64,000 nucleotides of DNA from Hondaea fermentalgiana (taxonomy: Eukaryota; Sar; Bigyra; Thraustochytrida; Thraustochytriidae): assembly GCA_014084085.1 (NCBI GenBank), contig NPFB01000125.1, positions 107,482-171,481 of the forward strand, given 5' to 3'. This document shows, piece by piece, positions 1-10,360 of this stretch (position 1 is its first letter; every line of letters begins with the position of its first letter). A program made the position numbers and the translations under genes. A model generated the notes under the pieces. The model saw nothing but the letters and a program-made list of their open reading frames with translations. It did no database searches and was not told the DNA's origin.

Positions 1-210
1 CGCAGGCGCAGCGCAGCGCGGGGTCGCGCCGCGCGGAGCCGGACCGGAGGGAGGCTGGAAATTGGGCCCGGCGGCGCGGTTGCCGAGCGGCTTCTTCGCA
101 TCGAGCAAGCAAACAAGCAAGCAAGCAAAGAAGCCGCGCGGGGCGCGCACACGCACGCACGCACGCACGCACGCACCCGCGGGCGCGGAGAGCGGAGGGG
201 CGAGGGAAAG
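1..210. other. 5' flank of LRR-ROCO gene
   Basis: GC-rich non-coding leader with short tandem runs of CAAG (about 103-130) and CGCA (about 150-176). It lies directly upstream of the ATG at 211 and probably holds promoter and 5' UTR. No clear TATA box was seen. Confidence 0.4.
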
Positions 211-3200
211 ATGGTGAACGAGATTCGCGAGGCGATGATCATCGCGGCGGTGGACGCCGCCGGGGCAGAGGGTATTCTCGAGTACGTTTCCTACGAGGCC
301 ATGTCGAGTGGTGTGTGCACGCACGCACGCACACAGGGGGAGGAGACGCTAACTTGGGCAGCACGGTATGTACTACCGATGTGTACCTTTCCCTTCCCTC
401 TTTACCATAATCACGCAGTGTACGCGACTCGCGCATCGACGACCAGGCCGCCAAGAAGATACACAAGCAACTCGTGAGCCGACGGTGCGAGGTCAGAGTC
501 TTCAGGTACGTGAAAGACCGCGCAACAAGCAAGGGAAACTCCACTCGCTCACCTTTGACGATGACGAAATCAATCACGATCTCGACAGACTCAACAACAA
601 TCACATTGGCGCAAGCGGTCTCAAAGCTCTACAAGTGCACCTGACTGCAAATTGCGTGAGAGAGATCTAGTACGTTGCAAAAGACGAAAACGCCGATCAT
701 GGCGAGACACAGTTTGTATTTTGTTGCTGCATCTGTATGACGCTAACGAGAGTCCTTCGTATTGACAGCTTGGGATCCAATGAGTTTGGGCCCGAGTCCG
801 CCCAAACGTGGCATGACATCCTCGCAAAGAAGCAACTTGAAATTCTCGAGTAAGTCGAGCGAATACCTCTCATGCTCGACTCGAACGCTGACGTCAGACC
901 CCTGCGTGCGCCATCGACATCTTTGTACAGCCTCTCCTACTCCAAGATTGGTTCCAAGGGCGTTGTGCAACTTGCCAATGGTCTCAAGAAGAACGATTCC
1001 CTCAAGACTCTCTAGTACGTTCATCCATCTGGCCCTTTCTCCGCGCGCGCTCCCCTTGCCGGCCTCAACATCACTGACGAGCTCTCTTGATATTTGCGCA
1101 GCTTGAGCTCAAGCTCTTTTCGCGAGCTCCAAGGATTCATCTCGGACGATATGCTAGATGCTCTGAAAGAACTCTCCGAGGCGCTAAAGACTCACGAGAA
1201 AATCGAAATTCTACAGTACGTTCGCGTTCGTGAAAAAGACAAGTCGAAGAAACACTCCGAAAGAAGGCATACTGACCAACCGACCGCTTCCTTATTTTTC
1301 TGTCTGTTTGCAATACAGTTTGGAGTCCAACAACCTTGGACCCGGTGGAATAGGGGAGCTCACACCTGCACTGCAAATGAATGTGTCCATTGTCGAACTC
1401 AAGTACGTTACTTTTGTTTGTCGTCATGTGAAAATGAAGTTTTCTGACAATGGCCTGAATCTCAAAATCAATTCACATTGACCATCGTAAAGCCTGCAGG
1501 GTAACGAGCTGGGCTCCCCTGGCGCTGAAAAACTTGCAGGTGCACTGGAGGAAAATTCCGCTCTAGTCAAACTCAAGTACGTGATGACACCTTGGGAAGG
1601 AGGCTGTCTCACGGACTCGCAACCAACCTGGATTTTCTTTCGCTATCTCTGGTACTGACAATTTTTCGTGTGTGGTGTCTTATTTAAAAAAACCAGCCTC
1701 GCGATGAACGAAATCCGTGCGAGGGGCGTCCGGGCTCTGGCAAATATGCTCGCGAAAAATAAGACTCTCGAGGTTCTCAAGTACGTTTTCACCAATTGAA
1801 TGCGTTAAATGGAACGTTGAAAGATGATGATTGAAAGCTAACATGACACGTGCACTTTGCGATACCAGTCTCGAGCGCAACCGAGTCGACAAAGAGGCAG
1901 CTGAAGCGCTCGGGGAAATGCTCTCGCGCGATGAAGCTCCCGAATCCGCTCTCCGTGTTCTCAAGTAAGTTGAATGTCTTTCCATGCTTCGCGATCGTTC
2001 CGAGACCTAACTTTGCTCACCGTCTTCTTTTTATTTCCACCTCAAAATCTCATTGGCAAAAATCGAACAAACAAACATCCCTGTGCTGTAGTCTTGCCGA
2101 CAATGAGATTCAAGACGATGGTGCCGTTGCTCTTGCAGGAATGATCGAAAACAACGAAACCCTCGAGGAGCTGTCGTACGTATGCAAACGCTTTGTACTC
2201 AAGGTGTAGTGCTCGTGATTACTTTGTTTGCGCGTGTTTTCCATGACTAACCCTTGCAAGCTGAAACACAGTCTCGAAGGAAATAGCATTGGAAGAAAAG
2301 GCATGGTAGCCATTGCTGGTGCGTTGATCGAGAACTCATCGCTTCTGACCATCAAGTAAGTCACCAACCCCCGAAAGAAAACAAAGCTAAAGAGAAGGAA
2401 GCCGAAAGGCTCTTCTTTTCCCTCCTCCCACGCATATACATACGGAGATACTGACTCCTTTCCAAACTCATTGAATCACAGCCTCGCGTGGAACACTGGC
2501 GGCACGCAAGGCGCATTAAGAATGGCGGACGCAATTGGGCAGAATTCGACACTCAAGGTTGTCTTGCTGCACGGCAATCAAATGAATAGCGAAGGTATCT
2601 CGGCGCTGGCCGAGTCGCTTGGCACGAACGACTCGCTCACTCATCTTGGGTAGGTTTTGCGTTGCGTGTGCATGCTACTTTTTTTGGGGGGGAGGCGGAG
2701 GAGGGGGCATTTGAGGGACTGCTAACTAACGCAAGCGCTACGTTTCTTGGCATGACGCAGTTTGTGGAGCAATATGGCAGGAATGCATGGCGCATGCATG
2801 ATGGCAGACGCCCTTGCAAGCAACACATCACTTGAATATCTCGAGTACGTTTCGGGATGGTTGGCTCAAGAGGCTGAAATTTTGTGGGAAACTAACAAGA
2901 AGATCTTCAACAATTGGTCACAGTCTTCGCGAGAATGGCATCGATGGTGAAGGCGCACAATCTCTCGCACGCGCGATCAACAAGAACACGACGCTCGTCG
3001 AGTTGAGGTAAGTTGTACTGTTTTTACTCTGCGAGACGAAACGTCACGGCTCCCGCTCACTTTTTTGGTTTCCACATACAGGCTCGAAGGCAACGTCGGT
3101 ATTCGTCTTGCAGACTCGATATTCCTCTTTGCTTGCGGCGGAAACCGCGTCAAGCTTGACCTTTCTACGAACGACCAGCGTGCACAAGTGGCGATTGCGC

Positions 3201-6200
3201 AAGGCAATGGGTTTCGTGAGAATGACGTCGAGCCTGAAATGGTCCCGGAAGAGGTTCTCTTGATGGACAGCCCAGCCTATGCCAATGACACTGCACAGTA
3301 TTTTGCGGACCTGCAAAAGGGCGAAATCGGCCAAATTTCCTATCTCAAGGTCCTCGTCGTTGGAAGTTCGGAAGCAGGCAAGACAAGTCTCGTTCGCAGT
3401 TTGATTGAGTGTTCTGCCTCGAGCGCAGGTAGCACCAGTTCAGGGGCCAATCGCAAAGTGGCGGAAGGACCAACCTTGGGCGTCGAAACATATCGGCTTC
3501 CTCGTCACGGAGAATCCAGCAGCAGTAGCAGCAATGGCGGCAGCGATGGCTCGCATCCTGGGAGGGTCGATCTTTTCGACTTTGGCAGCGATGCCGAGCA
3601 TTTCCTCACGCATGCACGATTTCTTGCCAACCGCAGCCTTGTGGTTCTCGTTGTCGATCTGACGTTGTACGGAAACGCCAACGAGGAGCCAACCGAGCAG
3701 GAAGCCCAGGTTTTCGAGGAAACGGTAGGGCGATGGGTCCGCGCGATGCAAGTGCAACTGCAGCGTTCGCGCCTCATGATCGTTGGCAGCAAGGGCGACG
3801 CTCTGGGCGCGCAAGAGGCTTCTGCGCGCATGGAAAATGTCCTCGACTATCTCGAGGATATGATGAATATGCTCAACGCCGATGCCCGGCGCGACTTCGC
3901 GCTTGGCATGTCCGGCACCTTTATTGAGTTATCTCTGACTCCCGATTCCACCTTTGTGGTGAGCAGCATGGACCCTCTTTTCGTGGACGGGGTCGACTCC
4001 CTTGCGGAAAGCCTTGGCATGATGGCCTCGGACGCAAGCCTCGGGCTTTCGCTGCAAGTCCCACGCTCGTATGCAGCGCTCCGTGAGTACGTGGAGGCCA
4101 AGGCCAGTGAGGGCGTTGACGTGCTCGACTTTGAGGAGGTGCGCAGTGAGCTCGGATTTGATGACAACGAATATGGCTTCGAGGTTGCGCTCAAGCTGCT
4201 CCATGTTCTCGGCCTCTTGCAGTGGTGCGATTTCTCTGCCTTTGCAAGCTCGAGTGACCCAAGCCGCGCGCGAATTCGTCACACCATCTTCACGCGTCCA
4301 TCCTTTGTTCTCGAAGCGCTCTGGTCTCTGTGCGAAGGATCCTCCGAAAAGGGTACAATCTTGACTCCGGACGATGTGCACGCCGCGCTCGATCAATATC
4401 GGGTCATCTATGAGAGTGTGCTTGATGAGTTTTCTCTGCCGGATGGGCGCAAGTGGGCCGACGTGCCAGCTCGCGAGCGCTCCTTGTACCTCGATTTGCT
4501 GTGTGAGCTCGACATTCTCGCTGAAGTGGTGGACAAGGATGCCGTTGACCACTCGCAGCGTGTTTTCCGTGTCCCCATCCTCTTTCGCCTCGACACTGCT
4601 GCCGCTGCTGTGGTCCCTGACGCCGCGGTCTTGCGACGGTCGGTGCGAGAAGAGCAGGATTCGCGCAGTCTTTATCGCAACAACGAAAGCACGGGGCGAG
4701 GTCGCCGCTTGAGTCTTTCGCCATTTGCCACGTCTCGCATGCATTCGCTCCACTGGCACTACGAGTTTCCAATCGCATTTCCGGAGGGTTTCTTTGCGCG
4801 TCTGGTGTCCAAGCTGCATCCCATCATGAGTATTGGCGAGGTGAATGACCACTATGTCCACGGCTTCATTCGCTTCATCGACAAAGGCGGTGACAACGGC
4901 ACTCCCGGCGACAGGCGTAGTGCTGCGCGCGGGGCAAGCGATGCGGCGGGGTTAACCGCGCGTCGCTCGCGACACGAGCCCGTGTACGTTACTGTGTTTT
5001 CCGCGCGGGACTCTGACGCCCGCGGACGGATGAGCGTTCGCGCAATGACAATGACGCCGCAGCGCGGTGGCAAAGGCTCGCAGCCCCCGCCGATTTTGCT
5101 CATGATCTTCAGTCAAATTATCCGGCGACTGGACATGCTCTTGGACGAGTTCCCAGCATTGCCCCGCTTTGAGTTGATTCTGTCCGGCGACCCACGATGG
5201 GGCCTCACGCGCGAGGAGCTTGCGCATCCGGACGAGAATGGCAAAGTTATTGAGCATTTGTTTGAGGTGCACAATGTACCGAATTCACACAGCAGTCTCT
5301 TCCGGTACCACGTTCGAGAGCACGCGCCCCATCGTTTGCAAGATGCCCGAACCGTGCACTGCACCATGGCGCCATCCGAGGCATTGCTCAACTATGTCCG
5401 TGTCGAGCAAGGTCTCCGTGGTACCGATCTATGGCAGTTCAAGCAGCAGCTTCGCAGCGACCTGAAGATTCTTCTCGATCGTGAAAATCCATCGACAAAG
5501 GAGGCCCTGTGGTACCTGGAGCAGCTTCTTCGTCTCAAGGGCGAGAGCTTTACGACAATGACGCAGACGCCTCTGGCGGACATTTTCGAGCTAAAGGGCG
5601 CAGATCGTCGCAACGCAGCACTCCTTGCAAGTCTCGTCGACGCCTTCAACCAGCATGGTATCTCACGGAAGGAGGTCCGCATCCTCATCTTTTGCATCAT
5701 CAAGCTGGAGACACGAATTCGGATGAAGTACGACGTTTGTCTGTTACGTACCATGTCGCGCGACAGCTTCACGCCCGTGTACAAGAAGCAAGCGAATGCC
5801 CTTTTCCGCGAACTGACGACCAATCACAACTTGACGTGCGTCATGCTTGACGACAAGGATTTTGGACCGGAGCACGAGGAACAGCTCGACAACTCGCACG
5901 TTGTGCTTTGCTGCATCTCTATGTCGTACATTCGCAAGTTATCAGACATCGCGGCTCCTCTTCGAACCCGAGGCGTTACGCAGAACATTTGCCGCATTGC
6001 CTTTGAGTTCGCTGCGGCGCATCGCATCGATTCGGGCGCCATGCTTGGCGCCGTTGTCGACGCGGCCGTCCTCCGCAACCATTCGACGGCCCAGCTTCCT
6101 GGGCTGAGTGGTATTGAGGTAACAGACGTGAGCGACTTGCGACGTCGCGCTTTTGGCCAAAACGTTGGTTCGCTGACAGACAGCATTCTTGAGCAGATCT

Positions 6201-6265
6201 TTCCGTACGACAAGGACCCGGCGAAGCGTCGCGCACTTATTGAAGCATACCCGAGCTCAAGCTAG
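211..6265 (+). CDS. LRR-Roc-COR (ROCO) protein with C-terminal TIR-like domain, 16 exons
   Basis: Exons read from splice sites and frame: 211-281, 419-505, 589-669, 769-849, 931-1014, 1102-1215, 1319-1402, 1493-1576, 1697-1780, 1869-1964, 2092-2175, 2272-2355, 2482-2649, 2761-2844, 2924-3007, 3082-6265. The joined frame is open for 1517 aa. Residues about 25-480 are about 15 ribonuclease-inhibitor-type LRRs (LxxNxIgxxGaxaLAxaLxxNxxL). Near residue 545 a Roc GTPase begins, with P-loop GSSEAGKT, a switch-II-like LFDFGSD and a G4-like GSKGD in place of N/TKxD. A COR-like region follows, for example HTIFTRPSFVLEALW. From about residue 1339 the segment has TIR-like spacing: YDVCLLRT at the start, VMLDDKDFGPEHEEQL, then the strand VVLCCISMSYI. 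No kinase domain is present. Family knowledge: Roc-COR proteins are dimeric GTPase switches. The TIR assignment is inference by eye. The acceptor of the 1493 exon (cgtaaag) is weak but keeps the LRR frame. Confidence 0.85.
589..3007 (+). repeat. One-LRR-per-exon array
   Basis: Nine of the fifteen 5' exons are exactly 84 nt (28 codons, one LRR), and one (2482-2649) is exactly 168 nt with two LRRs and no intron between them. Others are 81, 87, 96 and 114 nt. Every exon length after exon 1 is a multiple of 3 and every intron is phase 2. The split codon sits just before the first conserved Leu of the repeat. This resembles the modular exon layout known for ribonuclease inhibitor and NLR genes. 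Confidence 0.9.
5729..6262 (+). other. TIR-like domain of the ROCO protein
   Basis: The segment starts YDVCLLRT and contains VMLDDKDFGPEHEEQLDNS followed by the strand VVLCCISMSYI. This matches the TIR order: first strand, D-x-D loop, the G-x-x-x-x-x-L helix, and a hydrophobic strand ending in S-x-x-Y. A Glu in IAFEFAAA lies near where NADase-type TIR domains carry their catalytic Glu. The alignment is by eye only, and a degenerate fold or other Rossmann-like module is possible. Confidence 0.55.
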
Positions 6266-6610
6266 ATACTGTCCACCGCAAATCGAATTGAACTTTCAAA
6301 TTGTAACGAAGCCTCTGGGCTCACATTCATTGTTACCTCCTTTTTTCTTTTTTTCTTTTTGGTCGATGTGGGATACTCTGACGATGAACAAATTCGAACG
6401 TAACAACTAAATTACCGTATCACGTTGAATCAAACGTGGATCGATTGCGTTACGGAATGCAGAGTCTCAAGACGACGGACGAGCGCGCCCGCCCCCAATG
6501 CAACTTGAGCGCTGCAACAAGTGTTTCTTGAAAAGGGTAAAAACAGTTTCATGCAATGGGCTAGTTACTTTATGTCTTGGATTTGTGCGACGAAGACCAA
6601 CTTTGCTCAT
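6266..6610. other. Convergent 3' intergenic region
   Basis: Lies between the stop codons of the ROCO gene (+) and the WD40 gene (-). It contains a T-rich stretch (about 6340-6362) and AT-rich DNA consistent with two 3' UTRs. No further gene was seen. Confidence 0.5.
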
Positions 6611-7930
6611 TCATTCGAGGTCAGCATCAGACAAATTGGTACCTTCCTTGGTGTCGTCCGCATAGATTGCAGCGGCAAGCTGAAAGACTTGAACCACATT
6701 GTCTTCTGCGACACTTGCAATCGTCCACGGATCGTTGGTGTTCCACGAAAAATCGTTGACTGTGGCTGTGTGACCGCCATGCACAAAGAGAAGCTCGGGA
6801 GCACCGTCCGCAGTATCCTCCGGATTGAGCTCGTCGCCAATTCGACTCAGGTCCCAGACCATTACACGACGGTCGGCACCGCAAGAAGCCATAATGGCTT
6901 CGCTGAAAGGCGCCCATTCGACCTTGTAAATCTCATCCGTGTGTCCCTCAAAAACATGAAGCGGGCGGTTCAGGTTGCGTTGATCCCAGAGTTTGATGAC
7001 TTTGTCGCTGCCACCCGTCAGAGATAGATAGTCGTTGAAAGGAGAAAAGGAGAGAGTGTTGACACCCTTTTCATGAGCTTTGGCGGCCGTGGCGATCGGT
7101 TTTGCGTCCTTTGCGCGAAGATCCCAAAGACACATTGCGCCGTCGTCACCGATCGAACCAAAAAGCTCTTGGTGTTTGCAGTGCCACTGCACGTCGCCGA
7201 CGACAGTACCCCCGTGCGCCGAATAAGAATGGAGAGGGTCGAGGGCCTTGGACTTTGCGTCGGGTTTGCCGTTGATATCCCAGTGACAGATGCTGCCGTC
7301 ATCGGAGCTGCTGAGAATGTGTCCCTTCCGCTGAGGGCTCCAGTCCAGACCGTATCCCTCCTTGTTGTGTCCGGCGCAGCGCACGTCTGGCTGTGCGGGG
7401 CTATCCTCCGCTGGCTTTGACTCGTGATCGCGGACGTAAAAGACGTGAACTTCACCCGCGTTTGTTTTAGTGCCGACAATGTAATCATCCTGCGGCATGT
7501 ACCTTGCGCGGTTGACCTCTCCATCGTGATTGATGCGGACTTTGACCTCGATCTTGCTGGCGGTACCGCCGTAGCCGCCAAGCTCGCCGCGCTCGTCATC
7601 GTACTTGCGGGCGTCAATGTTGGCGGTCTCGTTGGGCAAGCGCACCCTGGCAATGAGGAGGTGATTTTGGGCGCCATCGGCAGTGTGCGTGCCCATGAGC
7701 AACTCTTGCTCGGAGTAGTCTTTGTCCGCGAACTTGGTCTTGCGGTCCAGCCACTGCACCGTCAGGCTGGGCCATTCTAGGGCATGCGTGAGCACCAGAT
7801 CGTACAGAAACGGCGTGTTCTTCTTCCACACCTTGTACTCCTCGGCGATCACCTTCATGTCTGCCTCCTCTTCCTCCTCCTCCTGGCCCACCGCCGCCGC
7901 CGCCGCCGCTGCTGCCTCCGTCGAGGCCAT
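6611..7930 (-). CDS. RBBP4/RBBP7/MSI1-type WD40 histone chaperone
   Basis: 439 aa from the ATG at 7930. After a poly-Ala and acidic leader the N-terminal histone-H4-binding helix and loop is clear: IAEEYKVWKKNTPFLYDLVL, then HALEWPSLTVQWL. WD repeats follow with typical ends, for example GHILSSSDDGSICHWDI, ELFGSIGDDGAMCLWDLR, SLTGGSDKVIKLWDQR and AIMASCGADRRVMVWDL, and a final unit PWTIASVAEDNVVQVFQL. Proteins of this family are nuclear subunits of CAF-1, PRC2, NuRD and HAT complexes that present H3-H4. The open frame extends upstream to 8011, but the Ala-rich start is preferred because the upstream residues are not family-like. No intron is needed. Length matches the family (about 425 aa). 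Confidence 0.93.
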   Translation of the reverse strand: MASTEAAAAAAAAVGQEEEEEEADMKVIAEEYKVWKKNTPFLYDLVLTHALEWPSLTVQWLDRKTKFADKDYSEQELLMGTHTADGAQNHLLIARVRLPNETANIDARKYDDERGELGGYGGTASKIEVKVRINHDGEVNRARYMPQDDYIVGTKTNAGEVHVFYVRDHESKPAEDSPAQPDVRCAGHNKEGYGLDWSPQRKGHILSSSDDGSICHWDINGKPDAKSKALDPLHSYSAHGGTVVGDVQWHCKHQELFGSIGDDGAMCLWDLRAKDAKPIATAAKAHEKGVNTLSFSPFNDYLSLTGGSDKVIKLWDQRNLNRPLHVFEGHTDEIYKVEWAPFSEAIMASCGADRRVMVWDLSRIGDELNPEDTADGAPELLFVHGGHTATVNDFSWNTNDPWTIASVAEDNVVQVFQLAAAIYADDTKEGTNLSDADLE

Positions 7931-8899
7931 CTTTGCGCGCCAGTTAGTTTCTCGCTCCACCTTCTCCTCGATGTCCTCGTTGCCGCTCTGCTTGCTGACC
8001 GAGAGACACAAGTCGCGTGGCGCGGATATACCTCACTTGTTGCGCCCATTCTCGACTTTCACGGCAGTGTATGATACATTTGCCATACGCCTCTGCACGA
8101 CAACGACCTAACCGTAACGAGTTTCACAGCGCTGGTGTAGGCCCAGGATAGCAGCTTGAGCAACGTAAGATACAGGAGCAGTAGGCTGGAGCCGCGCGAG
8201 AGCTTGCAAAAGTGATAGGTTTCAAAGACACGTTTGACGTGGAAGACGGAAGTTATAGCCTGAGATGTTAAGCACCGGCAAGAAAGAAGGACAGGTTCGA
8301 AATAGAGTTGGCACAAGCTTAGGCCTAGACCATAGCACATCCGAGCGTGGATGCCAGATCTCAACAAATCTAGCCCTAGGCCTAGGGCCTAGGGCCTATC
8401 ATCATTTATGATGAGAATCAGAGATAATTTGTATCATCAACCGCTTTGCATTTGCGCCCAGCGTCAACCTTTCCCCCATGTCGCGCCGACCGCGTGGTCT
8501 GGGATCTGCACAGATCTTCCTTTGGATTCCCATGGTATCGTTCTCTTACTGATTTAAATTGAGAATCCACATTCTCGTTTGGTAAGAGATGCTGCCGCAG
8601 CTTGCTCCAACGAGAAACAGATGACATTCGAAACGTCGTTTTCGACAAGGAAAAGTAGGTCTAGATTATCAATCTTAAGCTGCAGGCGTTGCCGATGGAC
8701 AACGTCTTGGTGAGTAGAAGGAAAGCCTAAAAGCACGCCTGGAATCAAACATTCCACTCAACACGATCCTTCTTCCAAGGATGACGTGCAGAATGGCTGC
8801 GGACTCGACGATGATGACGATCCATCCCGTGACCATGAGAGAGATCCAGGGCAAGCAAAACTCGTTTATCCTCCTTGTCGGGTTTGAGAGCGCAGCGCC
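7931..8899. promoter_or_regulatory. Divergent intergenic region with two adjacent palindromes
   Basis: This 969-bp region separates the divergent WD40 (-) and membrane-protein (+) genes, so it should hold both promoters. It contains CCCTAGGCCTAGGG (8374-8387, a perfect palindrome) and TCATCAT-TT-ATGATGA (8399-8414, a perfect inverted repeat). Confidence 0.4.
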
Positions 8900-10093
8900 A
8901 TGGCCATAGCCACGGCGGCGTGGCGTGGCGGTGAGGCCGCCGCGTGGGCGTGCGCGTGGGCGTGGGCGGTCGGAGTGGCTGCACGTAGACAGTGGCGCCT
9001 CGCGGCAGCCAGGGGCCCGCGGCGCGCGCAATTAGCCGCAAGGCTTCGTCGAAATGCCTCGCAGCCACGGCACGCCGAAACTCCGCGGGCTTCGGCGTCG
9101 ACACGCTGCTTTGAGCGCGCGCGGAGTCTGACGCGTGCCGCCTGGAGTCTGCAGCTTAGTCTGTTGGCATCTCTGGCGATTTTCGCAGCACTCAAGGCGT
9201 GGACGGATCTGACGAATGGCGTGCTTCGCTCATCATGGCTATGTGGCAGCGAAACGCCTCGCTCGACCGTCCTCTGTTTACCACGCCTCGACATACGCCG
9301 ATGGGATGCAGGTCTCGACGCCATCTTTGTGCTTGCCTCTTCGTTAATGCTTGCGCATTTGGTTCGCTCGAGTGTGCAACTACGGCCATGGCCGAGCCTG
9401 CGCCTTGGCTTGGTCGGCTGCGTCGGGCTGACTGCCTTGGCTTGCGCAGTAGCCGTTCTCGTGGTGCCCTTGCCACGTTTGGAGGATGCTAGCTCGCTCC
9501 CCTCGGCCGTGCGGACCGTGTTGGCCACGGAAAGCGCCTTGTTATGTTTGGTTCTCCTCTGGACATACTACAACCTATGGCGGGCTTCATTGAGCGTCCC
9601 TATTCACATGTCGTTACTGCGCGACATGACGCGGCGAATCACAGTGTTGGTACTGACTCTTACTCTTGGCTGGATCGCCTTTGGAGCAACGCAGCTCTGG
9701 CTCGCAGGCACAGGTCACACGCTTCTCTCTGATGTGCTCTCCCCACCATTGTGTGTTTCGCTGGACATTGTCGGCCGGCTTCTCCCCACTTGTGCAATGC
9801 TTCATTTTCACACTCGACCTCCGGTCGTTTCGCGTGCCAGAGCTGGAGCTAGTGCTGCGGGTCTGCGTGTTGTTGCTCCGGAGGCACGAGTGCAACATGA
9901 TGTTGCAGGCGTCATCTCGCCGCCATCATCTGCGGCAGCTGTCTCAACTGCGGAGCTCATGGCTTCTCCAGACCGGTTTTTGGCCCTCACGGCTCCTGAT
10001 GGAAATCTGACGGATGAGGAGCTCGGCGTTTCTGTCGAAACGGACGAAACCACAGCAAGGAGACGAGCGCTCGCTCAGCCGCTGCTCGGGTGA
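8900..10093 (+). CDS. Multipass membrane protein, function unknown
   Basis: 397 aa from the ATG at 8900. At least six hydrophobic segments are visible: near residues 75-95 (LQLSLLASLAIFAALKAW), 135-155, 165-190 (LGLVGCVGLTALACAVAVLV), 205-225 (ALLCLVLLWTYYNLW), 245-270 (ITVLVLTLTLGWIAFGATQL) and 275-300. An Ala/Trp-rich N-terminus could be a further segment. The C-terminal 90 residues are polar, Ala/Ser/Thr-rich and probably cytosolic. The layout is compatible with a 6-7-TM receptor-like or TOM1/THH1-like protein, but I recognise no signature. The start is uncertain because the first 60 codons are of biased composition. The upstream neighbour is divergent and the downstream neighbour convergent. 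Confidence 0.6.
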   Translation: MAIATAAWRGGEAAAWACAWAWAVGVAARRQWRLAAARGPRRAQLAARLRRNASQPRHAETPRASASTRCFERARSLTRAAWSLQLSLLASLAIFAALKAWTDLTNGVLRSSWLCGSETPRSTVLCLPRLDIRRWDAGLDAIFVLASSLMLAHLVRSSVQLRPWPSLRLGLVGCVGLTALACAVAVLVVPLPRLEDASSLPSAVRTVLATESALLCLVLLWTYYNLWRASLSVPIHMSLLRDMTRRITVLVLTLTLGWIAFGATQLWLAGTGHTLLSDVLSPPLCVSLDIVGRLLPTCAMLHFHTRPPVVSRARAGASAAGLRVVAPEARVQHDVAGVISPPSSAAAVSTAELMASPDRFLALTAPDGNLTDEELGVSVETDETTARRRALAQPLLG

Positions 10094-10360
10094 GAAAATA
10101 CGAGATAGCTGTGGCGCTTTGTCATGTCTGTCTCTCGGCCGCAGTGGCAGGGGAAAACAAAACCCTCGATTGTTTCACTCTAGGCCTCGTTGCGTATTGC
10201 GATTGACCGTGAGTGAATGGAGCAAGGGCGGAACGTAAGGGACTGTCTCGAATATGACAAAAGAGGGTTTATGAATTGTAACGAAGGATAGATGGGAACA
10301 CACACACACACGCAACACATGAGCGCCTTGCTCGTCTGCAGAGGAACAAAAGAGAGCAGA

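Noticed and set aside
3065..6265. Single-exon ROCO gene starting at 3065
   Set aside because: The frame begins inside an intron acceptor region. The upstream LRR exons join in perfect phase, so the gene starts at 211.
8290..8310. tRNA T-loop-like word GGTTCGAAA
   Set aside because: The flanking bases do not form the T-stem and no acceptor or D-arm is present. No tRNA could be supported anywhere in the window.
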